Assembly (NCBI GenBank): GCA_017453605.1
Contig: JAFTEP010000307.1
Location: 1-5,360 of the forward strand
DNA from: Clostridia bacterium
GTDB lineage: Bacteria; Bacillota; Clostridia; Oscillospirales; SIG627
Direction: 5' to 3'
Length of the DNA: 5,360 bases
Positions 1-5,360 of this stretch are shown here, one piece after another. Positions within the stretch are counted from its first letter, which is position 1, and each line of letters opens with the position of its first letter. The position numbers and the translations under genes were made by a program. The notes beneath the pieces are model-generated. The model had not been told where the DNA came from, did not search any database, and saw only the letters and a program-made list of their open reading frames with translations.

Positions 1-343
1 CGCCGAGGGCGATGATGTAGGCGTTGCCCTGGACGGCGTCCGCCCAGTAGCCGTTTTTGTCCGCGAAGCTCTCCATATATTCCTTCGCGGTCATACCTCC
101 CCTCGCGAAGACGTTGACCTCTAACCCGGCGATCCTCCCGAGGAATTTGCCCCAGGAATAATCGTACATATCGTGATAGCCCATCTTGTCGTTCTCGTCG
201 AGCGACTCGAACTCGCCGGAAGCCAGACTGTCTCCGATACAGCAGACCTTTCTCAGAAGAGAAGTCGCTCCCCCGTCGGGAACGTATCTGTCGAGAGGCT
301 TTTCTCCCTCGACCGGCATGAAATCAGCGGCAAAATCGTGCAT
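1..343 (-). CDS. SGNH/GDSL-family hydrolase, N-terminal part (runs off window)
   Basis: Only the first 114 residues are in the window; the gene continues past base 1. After a polar leader of about 30 residues comes CCIGDSLASGEFES. GDSL at residues 37-40 is block I of the SGNH/GDSL esterase fold, with Ser39 the expected nucleophile. FARGGMTAKEY (79-89) fits the block II glycine region, and the visible end IIALG (110-114) is where the block III GxND motif should begin. There is no signal peptide or membrane segment, so a cytoplasmic enzyme is likely. The family removes acyl groups, often acetyl, from sugars or lipids; the substrate here cannot be read. The ATG at 343 is supported by AAAGGAGA on the minus strand at 358-351, leaving 8 nt after GGAG. 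It lies downstream of the AraC gene on the same strand, 120 bp away, with its own apparent promoter. The family call is firm, the function is not. Confidence 0.86.
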   Translation of the reverse strand, partial: MHDFAADFMPVEGEKPLDRYVPDGGATSLLRKVCCIGDSLASGEFESLDENDKMGYHDMYDYSWGKFLGRIAGLEVNVFARGGMTAKEYMESFADKNGYWADAVQGNAYIIALG

Positions 344-416
344 GGGAAGATCTCCTTTCAGATAAACGAAATCATTGTTCGGGCGGACTTGTGACCGCGC
401 GGACCGATACGGATAG

Positions 417-445
417 ATTATAAACCGAAAACGGCGAAAAGACAA
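417..445 (-). promoter_or_regulatory. Predicted sigma-70-type promoter of the SGNH hydrolase gene
   Basis: On the minus strand TTGTCT (445-440) and a consensus TATAAT (422-417) are separated by 17 bp. The -35 box matches TTGACA at 4 of 6 positions. Transcription would start near 410, giving a leader of about 67 nt before the ATG at 343. The 120-bp gap between the AraC stop and this gene is AT-rich in its AraC-proximal half. I see no convincing GC stem with a U-run there to terminate the AraC transcript, so read-through from the regulator gene is also possible. Confidence 0.6.
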
Positions 446-463
446 CGGTTTTGATAAACAAAA

Positions 464-1327
464 TCAGTTTTTTACGGCAAAATCCGACGGGCTGACGAAA
501 AAGTGCTTCTTGAACTCCCGCGAAAAATGGCTCGCGTCGCAGAAGCCGCATTCCGCGGCGATCTCGCAGACGCTCATGCCTCCCGTCTCGAGGAGCTTCG
601 CGGCGCGGTTGAGACGGAGAAAGACGAGATATCGGTGCAAACTCATCCCGGTGCGCTTTTTCACGACGGCGCTCAGGTGATTGGGATGCAGGAAGAAGGC
701 TTCGCCGATCTCGGCGTTCGAGATGCGCCTCAGACAGTTGCGGTGAAGGTAATCGAGGACCCTCTCGCTCAACGAAGCCGAAACGCCGCCCGCGCCGAAA
801 CGGAGCCTTCTGATGCAAGCGGCGAGAAGCGAGACAAGATAAGCTCCGGCGACGCTTCGGCTGAAGACGACACCATCGGAATACTCGCCGTCTATTTTTT
901 CGATAAGCTCGCCGAGATCTCCCGCGTCGGGAACAAGAAAAGGACTGTCGAGCTCGGGCGCGTCGGAAACCAAAACGCTTTCCGACAGATCGCACTCTCT
1001 GAAATCCTCCGGCGCGACGGGAGCGACGGGCGCGGGGCCGGAGTACCGGGACGGGGCAAGATCGAAGTTGAGCGCCAGAAAAACAGCTCCTCCGGACGGC
1101 ACTCCGACACTGTAGAAGACGCCGGAGGGGATATAGACAAGATCGCCGGGGCCAAGATCGAAGACTCTGTCGCCAGCCGTAAAGCGCGCGCAGCCGGAGG
1201 AGAGAAAAAAGATCCTTCTGTCGAGCGGGACCCTGCCCGAAAGCCCGGCGGGAGAAGACACCGAGAGAGACCGCGAGAACCTCACGAACGGTTCAAGCGA
1301 GCTGAAATCCGATTTATTATCCGTCAC
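464..1327 (-). CDS. AraC-family transcriptional regulator with N-terminal cupin domain
   Basis: This is a complete 287-residue protein, a normal length for AraC-type sugar regulators. Residues about 36-92 form a cupin-like sensor region, with the typical turn LGPGDLVYIPSG at 58-69. Residues about 187-285 are the AraC DNA-binding domain with two helix-turn-helix units. The first is around 203-224 (NAEIGEAFFLHPNHLSAVVKK) and the second around 252-275 (SVCEIAAECGF, then SHFSREFKKHF). The family binds a small ligand, usually a sugar, and activates or represses nearby genes. It is divergent from the isomerase operon and shares its promoter region, so that operon is the most likely target, with autoregulation possible. 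GTG at 1327 is chosen as start because GTGAGGT lies 8 nt upstream on the minus strand. An in-frame TTG at 1351 would add 8 residues but has no ribosome binding site. The ligand is unknown. Confidence 0.9.
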   Translation of the reverse strand: MTDNKSDFSSLEPFVRFSRSLSVSSPAGLSGRVPLDRRIFFLSSGCARFTAGDRVFDLGPGDLVYIPSGVFYSVGVPSGGAVFLALNFDLAPSRYSGPAPVAPVAPEDFRECDLSESVLVSDAPELDSPFLVPDAGDLGELIEKIDGEYSDGVVFSRSVAGAYLVSLLAACIRRLRFGAGGVSASLSERVLDYLHRNCLRRISNAEIGEAFFLHPNHLSAVVKKRTGMSLHRYLVFLRLNRAAKLLETGGMSVCEIAAECGFCDASHFSREFKKHFFVSPSDFAVKN

Positions 1328-1334
1328 TTCAAGG

Positions 1335-1341
1335 ACCTCAC
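1335..1341 (-). promoter_or_regulatory. Ribosome binding site fixing the AraC start at GTG 1327
   Basis: Minus-strand GTGAGGT lies with its GAGG core 8 nt upstream of GTG 1327. It falls inside the reading frame if translation began at the upstream TTG (1351), so it argues for the shorter protein. Confidence 0.6.
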
Positions 1342-1393
1342 AAAAAAGCAATGAAAATCTTTATTTTTTACAAATCAAAGTTTGTTTGACCTA

Positions 1394-1422
1394 TTGATTA
1401 TACAATAAAATTCCGATATAAT
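1394..1422 (+). promoter_or_regulatory. Predicted sigma-70-type promoter of the isomerase operon
   Basis: TTGATT (1394-1399) and consensus TATAAT (1417-1422) are separated by an optimal 17 bp. Transcription would begin near 1429, giving a leader of about 29 nt, just enough for the ribosome binding site at 1445-1450. The -35 box matches consensus at 4 of 6 positions, which would suit dependence on an activator such as the divergent AraC protein. Confidence 0.75.
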
Positions 1423-1425
1423 CAA
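1397..1425 (-). promoter_or_regulatory. Predicted promoter of the divergent AraC regulator gene
   Basis: On the minus strand TTGATT (1425-1420) and TATAAT (1402-1397) have a 17-bp spacer, identical in both boxes and spacing to the plus-strand promoter. Transcription would start near 1390, giving a leader of about 63 nt before GTG 1327. The two promoters occupy the same DNA, so polymerase bound for one should exclude the other. Confidence 0.65.
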
Positions 1426-1444
1426 TAGAGACAGTTTAAATTCC

Positions 1445-1450
1445 GGAGGT
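1445..1450 (+). promoter_or_regulatory. Strong ribosome binding site of the isomerase gene
   Basis: GGAGGT sits 7 nt upstream of ATG 1458, close to ideal for a Bacillota gene. It excludes internal start choices for the isomerase. Confidence 0.85.
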
Positions 1451-1457
1451 GTAAAAA

Positions 1458-2894
1458 ATGATAGAGAGAAAAAGAGAGATCACCGCAAGGATCGCAGCTT
1501 TCGCCGTCGCTCACGCGGTGTACGACGCGCAGTTCGAGGGGCTTTTCGACAAGCTCAGAGGATACCATTCGGTCCTGATAGAAAAGATAAAAAAATACGG
1601 CGTGACGGTCGACGATCTCGGGCTCGTGACCGATCCCGCAAAGAGCAGAGAGACCGCCGTGAAGATAAACGGCGGCGACTACGACCTCGTCGTGTGCAAC
1701 ATGGTGACCTACGCGACATCGTCCGTGTTCGTGCCGCTGATAAGGGAGGTCACCAGCCCCGTCATTCTGACGGCGCTCCAGCCGAGGACGGCTCTCGACT
1801 ACGAAAAAGCGTCGACGTTCATGCAGCTCGAAAACGACAATATATGCAGTGTGCCCGAATTCATCTGCGCCGCGAGAAAGACCGGGAAGAAAGTGAGAGA
1901 CGTCATCATCGGCACTCTCGACGAGGACTGCCCCGAGCTCGGCGAATGGTGCAGGGCCGCATGCGCGCTCCATTCGCTGAAAGGCGCGAGGATCGGCATG
2001 ATGGGACACACGTTAGAGGCGATGTACGACCTGCACGCGGATCCCGCGGCGATAGGGAGGGCTTTCGGGCTCCACGCGCCGCTTTTAGAGATAGACTCGC
2101 TCACGAAGCTCTACCGCGAGGTGACGCCGCCGGAGATAGAGGAAAAGTGCCGGATGATCGACCGGGAGTTCCTGCAGCCCGATCCGAAAAACGACCCGGT
2201 GACACAGAAGCTCACCCGGGCCGACAAGGAGAAGGCTGCCAGAGGCTGCGCGGCGCTCGAAAAATTCGTCGAAAAATACTCTCTTGACGGGATGGCGTAC
2301 TACTACGAGGGCACCGAAGGCGACCCGAACAGAGAGACGGCGTCGAGCCTGATCGTCGGGAACACCGTGCTGAACTCCGAGGGGATACCGATGTGCGGAG
2401 AATACGACGTGAAAACGGTCGTCGCAATGATGATCCTGGACAGGCTCGGTGCGGGCGGCACTCTCGGAGAACTGCATCCTTTGGATTTCGACGGCGATTT
2501 CATCCTCATCGGACACGACGGACCGCACCACACCGGGGCGGCGTTCGGCAAACCGATGCTCAGGAGCATCAAAAAATACCACGGCAAGCCCGGGAGCGGA
2601 GCGTCGGTCGAATTCAGGCTGAAGACCGGCGACGTGACGCTGTTCGGGATCGCCGAGGACGGGAACGGCTCGTTCAGATTCATCGTCGCGGAGGGCGTCT
2701 CGCGCGAGGGTCCGATCCCGCCGACCGGGAACACGAACACGAGATGCTTCTTCGAGCCGGACACGAGGACCTTCATCAAGAAATGGGTCATGGAGGGTCC
2801 GACGCACCACTTCGCGCTCGGAGTCGGAAAGCAGGCCTCGACGATAAAAAAGATCGCCGACTGTCTCGGGATCGAATTCGTTCACGTCAAGTAA
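1458..2894 (+). CDS. L-arabinose/L-fucose isomerase-family sugar isomerase (AraA-like)
   Basis: This 478-residue protein is close to the usual 475-500 of AraA. From memory of E. coli AraA, several blocks line up in order. FMQLENDNIC (121-130) matches FMNLNQAAHG. CGEYDVKT (313-320) matches AGEGDWKT. LGELHPLDF (336-344) matches FMEDYTYHF. ILIGHDG (349-355) matches LVLGSHM. The C-terminal GPTHHFALG (447-455) and IADCLGIEFV (466-475) match the HH region and the closing strand. Glu315, Glu338, His353 and His450 (or His451) therefore occupy the positions of the Mn-binding catalytic residues E306, E333, H350 and H450. An aldose-ketose isomerase is expected, cytoplasmic and metal-dependent. Overall identity to AraA looks low, so L-arabinose is not assured; a related pentose or deoxy-hexose is possible. 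The gene is first in a two-gene operon, with the next start 11 bp after its stop. No araB or araD is in the window. Confidence 0.83.
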   Translation: MIERKREITARIAAFAVAHAVYDAQFEGLFDKLRGYHSVLIEKIKKYGVTVDDLGLVTDPAKSRETAVKINGGDYDLVVCNMVTYATSSVFVPLIREVTSPVILTALQPRTALDYEKASTFMQLENDNICSVPEFICAARKTGKKVRDVIIGTLDEDCPELGEWCRAACALHSLKGARIGMMGHTLEAMYDLHADPAAIGRAFGLHAPLLEIDSLTKLYREVTPPEIEEKCRMIDREFLQPDPKNDPVTQKLTRADKEKAARGCAALEKFVEKYSLDGMAYYYEGTEGDPNRETASSLIVGNTVLNSEGIPMCGEYDVKTVVAMMILDRLGAGGTLGELHPLDFDGDFILIGHDGPHHTGAAFGKPMLRSIKKYHGKPGSGASVEFRLKTGDVTLFGIAEDGNGSFRFIVAEGVSREGPIPPTGNTNTRCFFEPDTRTFIKKWVMEGPTHHFALGVGKQASTIKKIADCLGIEFVHVK

Positions 2895-2899
2895 AGGAG
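2894..2899 (+). promoter_or_regulatory. Ribosome binding site of the 708-residue protein, overlapping the isomerase stop
   Basis: AAGGAG begins on the last base of the isomerase TAA and lies 6 nt before ATG 2906. It selects this start over a longer upstream reading frame that would overlap the isomerase, and it suggests translational coupling of the two genes. Confidence 0.8.
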
Positions 2900-2905
2900 C
2901 AAAAA

Positions 2906-5032
2906 ATGTTTGACCGCGTCAATCTTGAAATAAGTCTGAAGCCGTTCGGAAAAATAAAAAAGAGCGGATATCCCGAGGTGTGCGAGAAGCTTTTCAGGCA
3001 GTGGGGCGCACTGACTCGGGGCACTGAGACCGTGTCCGTCATGACATGGTTTTCGGACGGGAGCGAACTTCTCGACTACGCCGGGGATATGGGCGAAACC
3101 TTCGAATGGTGCAGATATATAGGGACCGCCAACAATCCCGAGGCGGACGAAACCGATCCGCCGTATCTAACGCCTCACTTCAAAAAAAGACCGTATACAT
3201 CCGATCCCGCGGTCTTTACTTACGGGGATCTGAAGGATATAGTCTCGCTGATAAAAAGGACGGGCGAAAAATTCTGTCCGGGAGCCAAAATAAAGGTCGG
3301 GACGACCTTTGACATAGGACCGGAATTCGCTCTTTCCGGCTTCAAGTATTCAAGGCACAGGGAGATCCTCGGGAACAGCGGCTGCGACGGCTGCAAATTC
3401 GTGGATTCGACCTCGCTTCTGAACGCGGACGGGAGAAGATACGCCGCGTACCCCGACGGGATACCTCAGAACACTCCCTTCGCGGAGTTTTTGGGAAAGC
3501 AGGCGAAAATATTCTGCCGGGATATGGGCTTTGATTTTCTGTGGCTGTCGAACGGTCTCGGCTTCAGCGCCGATCCGTGGAAAAAGACCGGAAAGGTGTT
3601 CGACGGAGAAAGATTCCATCCGGAAAAGCTCGGCGATACTTCAAAAAAGGTCTTTGATTTCTGGAGGCTTTTCAGGAAAGCCTGTCCGGATCTGCCCCTC
3701 GAAACACGCGGGACCAACAACACGGTCGGCATAGATTACGCCAGCGACGGAGTCCCTCTCTGGGACATATACCGCGGCGGCTTCGGGATCACTCCCCCGC
3801 CCAACTCGCCGTGGGCGGCGCTCAACGGCGACTTCGGGATCGAGCTCGCCGGGCACATGACGCGGATCTGCGAGCTTCCCGGCGAGGAGTTCATTTTCAG
3901 ATACTACCTGCACGATCCGTGGTGGGCGAACAGTCCGTGGTTCGACAGATACAATTCCTGCCCGCACGATGTTTATCTCCCGATGGCGGTCTCGCGCATC
4001 GATGAAAAAGGCAGGACGCGCGGCGCGAAGGATCTTTACGTGCTATCCGTCGACAATTCCTACGGGGATATGCCGGATCAGTACGCGTACGAGGTCCAGC
4101 CGCACATACTGAGAGCCGAAAAAGAAACGCCGGACAGACCCGCTCCGTTCGTGTGGGTCTATCCGATGAAGGAGTTCACGACCGCCGAAAGCGAAGATCT
4201 TCTGAAAGAAATGTACTTCGGCGACAAATTCATTCTCGACGCGATAAATTCCGGCTTCCCTCTCAACTGCGTCGTGTCGTCGGGAAACTTTATGAAAACG
4301 CCGAAAAGCGTTTACGACGGCTGCGTTCTGATAAGCCCGGTCCAGCCCGACGAAAAAGTGAGAGAAAAGCTCGGTTCGTTTGCCTTAGAGGGCAGGCTCA
4401 TATCTTACTCCGAGGATCCCGGAAAGAACGCCTCTCTGATCCCGGGATCAGGTAAAGGCGCCGATGTTATAAGGTGCGGCGACGGAGCCCAAAAGCTTCT
4501 CGACGCGGCAAAAAAGACCGGATATTCATTCAGCTTCAGAAAACTCGATCCCGAATCCCGCTCTCCGGTGACGACCGTCCACAGATACGACAACGGCTTC
4601 ATTTTCTCCGTGATGAACCCGAACACGACCACCGAAACGAAGATCTCCTTCCCCTTCGGAGCGCCCGTTTTGGACTGCTGGGAGGCGAAGATCGAGGACT
4701 CGGCAGCCGTCTATACCTTCCCGAGATGCGTGCACAAGGAATGCAGGGTCTTCGTGAAGCAGAAGAGCGGAGTGGTGTCCGTGACGGAATCCGCGTCGGT
4801 GAACACCTATTTCAGGCGTGTCATCATGATCCGCGGACTCGAGAACGCAGACGTGTGTCTCTTCCCGGAAACACAAAACGCCGATAAATGCCGGATCGCG
4901 AACGGGATCAGGAAGACCCCGGACGGTCTGCCGGAGTTCATCGACGGCTTCAGGTATGAAGAAAACGAATACGGCGTCTGTTTCAGAGGCGAGAATATCT
5001 CGGGAGATATAAGGCTGTTGATGCCGTTCTGA
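2906..5032 (+). CDS. Uncharacterised 708-residue protein, probable TIM-barrel glycoside-hydrolase-like enzyme
   Basis: I cannot place this protein in a named family. No signal peptide or membrane segment is seen, so it should be cytoplasmic. Residues 1-400 read as a (beta/alpha)8 barrel. Likely strands are VNLEISLK (5-12), TVSVMTWF (42-49), KIKVGTTFD (128-136), FDFLWLSNG (209-217), LPLETRG (263-269), LWDIYRGGF (285-293), DFGIELAGH (309-317) and EFIFRYYLHD (328-337). An aromatic, sugar-site-like run PWWANSPWFDRY follows (338-349). Residues about 430-505 resemble the flavodoxin-like middle domain of GH42 beta-galactosidases, including YDGCVLISPVQPDEKVREKL (470-489). Residues about 555-625 look like a C-terminal beta-sandwich, and about 626-708 are a further beta-rich tail. 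Candidate acidic residues at strand ends are Asp136, Glu266, Glu313 and Asp337. The start at 2906 is fixed by AAGGAG. Co-transcription with a sugar isomerase points to release of a sugar that the isomerase then uses. Fold and role are inferred; a non-catalytic carbohydrate-binding role is not excluded. Confidence 0.72.
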   Translation: MFDRVNLEISLKPFGKIKKSGYPEVCEKLFRQWGALTRGTETVSVMTWFSDGSELLDYAGDMGETFEWCRYIGTANNPEADETDPPYLTPHFKKRPYTSDPAVFTYGDLKDIVSLIKRTGEKFCPGAKIKVGTTFDIGPEFALSGFKYSRHREILGNSGCDGCKFVDSTSLLNADGRRYAAYPDGIPQNTPFAEFLGKQAKIFCRDMGFDFLWLSNGLGFSADPWKKTGKVFDGERFHPEKLGDTSKKVFDFWRLFRKACPDLPLETRGTNNTVGIDYASDGVPLWDIYRGGFGITPPPNSPWAALNGDFGIELAGHMTRICELPGEEFIFRYYLHDPWWANSPWFDRYNSCPHDVYLPMAVSRIDEKGRTRGAKDLYVLSVDNSYGDMPDQYAYEVQPHILRAEKETPDRPAPFVWVYPMKEFTTAESEDLLKEMYFGDKFILDAINSGFPLNCVVSSGNFMKTPKSVYDGCVLISPVQPDEKVREKLGSFALEGRLISYSEDPGKNASLIPGSGKGADVIRCGDGAQKLLDAAKKTGYSFSFRKLDPESRSPVTTVHRYDNGFIFSVMNPNTTTETKISFPFGAPVLDCWEAKIEDSAAVYTFPRCVHKECRVFVKQKSGVVSVTESASVNTYFRRVIMIRGLENADVCLFPETQNADKCRIANGIRKTPDGLPEFIDGFRYEENEYGVCFRGENISGDIRLLMPF
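4436..4451. repeat. Perfect 16-bp palindrome inside the 708-residue gene
   Basis: CTGATCCCGGGATCAG reads the same on both strands. It encodes Leu511 to Ser515 and the first base of the Gly516 codon, in a likely loop between the GH42-like domain and the C-terminal beta domains. The symmetry is visible in the sequence, but nothing shows a function; chance in GC-rich coding DNA is a fair explanation. Confidence 0.5.
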
Positions 5033-5041
5033 CTCCGGAAC

Positions 5042-5360
5042 TCAAAGCTCTTTGACGAACTGACGGGGAGTTTTTCCCGTCACGGACGTGAAGACTCTGG
5101 AAAAATACAAAGGATCGCCGAACCCGACAAGATACGCGATGTTTTTGATCGTGCTCACGCCGTTTTCCATCAGGAAGACGGCGTGCTTTATCCTCAGAAG
5201 CTTCAGATATTCGCTGAAGGTCTTGCCGAGTGATTTTGAGAGGCAGTGCGAAAGATATTTCTCGTTGTAGCCCAGATCCTGAGCCATCCGTGAGAGACTG
5301 AGAGACTGATCCGAATAGTTCTCCTCGAGATAGTCTATCGCCGCAGTCGCCGCGTCGGTC
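5042..5360 (-). CDS. Second AraC-family regulator, C-terminal DNA-binding domain (runs off window)
   Basis: The last 105 residues are visible; the frame stays open to base 5360, so the N-terminal sensor part lies outside the window. The Met codon at 5287 is internal, not a start, because the AraC domain already begins upstream of it with AIDYLEENYSDQSLSLSRMA. The first helix-turn-helix covers SLSRMAQDLGYNEKYLSHCL, and the second covers TIKNIAYLVGFGDPLYFSRV. The domain ends with the family hallmark GKTPRQF, four residues before the stop codon. It converges on the isomerase operon with 9 bp between the two stop codons. It differs clearly from the first AraC protein in this window, so it is not a recent duplicate. 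Its target genes are not visible; they probably lie to the right. Confidence 0.9.
   Translation of the reverse strand, partial: TDAATAAIDYLEENYSDQSLSLSRMAQDLGYNEKYLSHCLSKSLGKTFSEYLKLLRIKHAVFLMENGVSTIKNIAYLVGFGDPLYFSRVFTSVTGKTPRQFVKEL
5061..5082. other. Stem-loop just past the operon, within the convergent AraC gene
   Basis: TGACGGG (5061-5067) pairs exactly with CCCGTCA (5076-5082). A further G-U and A-U pair inside leave a 4-nt loop. It lies about 30 nt past the operon stop. No T-run follows on either strand, so it is not a standard intrinsic terminator. It also encodes part of the conserved GKTPRQF end of the regulator, which may be the only reason for the sequence. It might still protect or help end the operon mRNA. 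Confidence 0.35.

Larger units (their letters stand above)
1391..1428. repeat. Perfect 12-bp inverted repeat spanning the divergent promoters
   Basis: CTATTGATTATA (1391-1402) is the exact reverse complement of TATAATCAATAG (1417-1428), with 14 bp between the arms and a centre of symmetry at 1409.5. Each arm contains a -35-like TTGATT on one strand and TATAAT on the other. The element therefore carries two overlapping, identical promoters in opposite directions. It could also be the operator of a dimeric regulator. The repeat itself is directly visible; its function is inferred. Confidence 0.9.

Noticed and set aside
422..451. Possible terminator after the AraC gene formed by AAACCG and CGGTTT.
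   Set aside because: The stem is only 6 bp with an 18-nt loop and no U-run follows on the minus strand; the same bases overlap the likely promoter of the SGNH gene.
372..995. A 207-residue minus-strand frame overlapping the AraC gene.
   Set aside because: It is very rich in Arg and Ser, as expected of an out-of-frame reading of the regulator gene, and it has no start signal.
503..1354. A 283-residue open frame on the plus strand, antisense to the AraC gene.
   Set aside because: Its product is charged and low in complexity with no recognisable domain, it has no ribosome site, and the opposite strand encodes a clear AraC protein. It is a by-product of GC-rich codon use.
1386..1406. TTGACC (1386-1391) as a better -35 box for the operon promoter.
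   Set aside because: It is 25 bp from TATAAT at 1417 and only 9 bp from TACAAT at 1401, both unworkable spacings. TTGATT at 1394 has the correct 17-bp spacing.
2085..2885. A 266-residue minus-strand frame opposite the isomerase gene.
   Set aside because: It is an Arg- and Val-rich shadow without domains or a ribosome site; the plus strand has conserved isomerase motifs throughout.
2393..2905. A 171-residue N-terminal extension of the 708-residue protein.
   Set aside because: It would overlap the isomerase gene out of frame and is basic and featureless. The AAGGAG site before ATG 2906 marks the true start.
5042..5055. Inverted repeat TCAAAG CT CTTTGA at the operon end as a terminator hairpin.
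   Set aside because: The loop is only 2 nt, the stem is AT-rich, and there is no T-run; it is part of the regulator's final codons.
1..5360. CRISPR arrays, tRNA or rRNA genes, insertion sequences or prophage parts.
   Set aside because: No regularly spaced repeats, RNA-gene hallmarks, transposase motifs or terminal repeats were seen on either strand.

Overview
The window looks like chromosome from an uncultured member of the Bacillota, most likely a gut-type Clostridia. This rests on GC-rich coding sequence with short AT-rich gaps, strong GGAGG-type ribosome binding sites, frequent AGA, AGG and ATA codons, and protein families common in that group. The taxonomic call is an inference from style, not from a marker gene.

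Layout from left to right: (1) the first 114 residues of an SGNH/GDSL hydrolase on the minus strand, with its own promoter; (2) a complete AraC-family regulator on the minus strand (464-1327); (3) a 130-bp divergent control region with a perfect 12-bp inverted repeat that encodes the same -35 and -10 boxes on both strands; (4) a plus-strand two-gene operon, namely an L-arabinose-isomerase-like sugar isomerase (1458-2894) and, 11 bp later, a 708-residue protein of no family I can name (2906-5032), which reads as a TIM barrel followed by a GH42-like middle domain and C-terminal beta domains; (5) the 3' end of a second AraC-family regulator on the minus strand, converging on the operon with only 9 bp between stop codons.

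The likely logic is a small carbohydrate-use locus. The 708-residue protein lacks a signal peptide and probably acts in the cytoplasm on an imported saccharide or glycoside. The isomerase would convert the released aldose to a ketose. The divergent AraC regulator, with an N-terminal cupin sugar-binding domain, probably controls the operon through the shared promoter. No transporter, kinase, epimerase or aldolase lies in the window, so the substrate cannot be named. The most notable points are the symmetric overlapping promoter pair and the unassigned hydrolase-like protein coupled to the isomerase.
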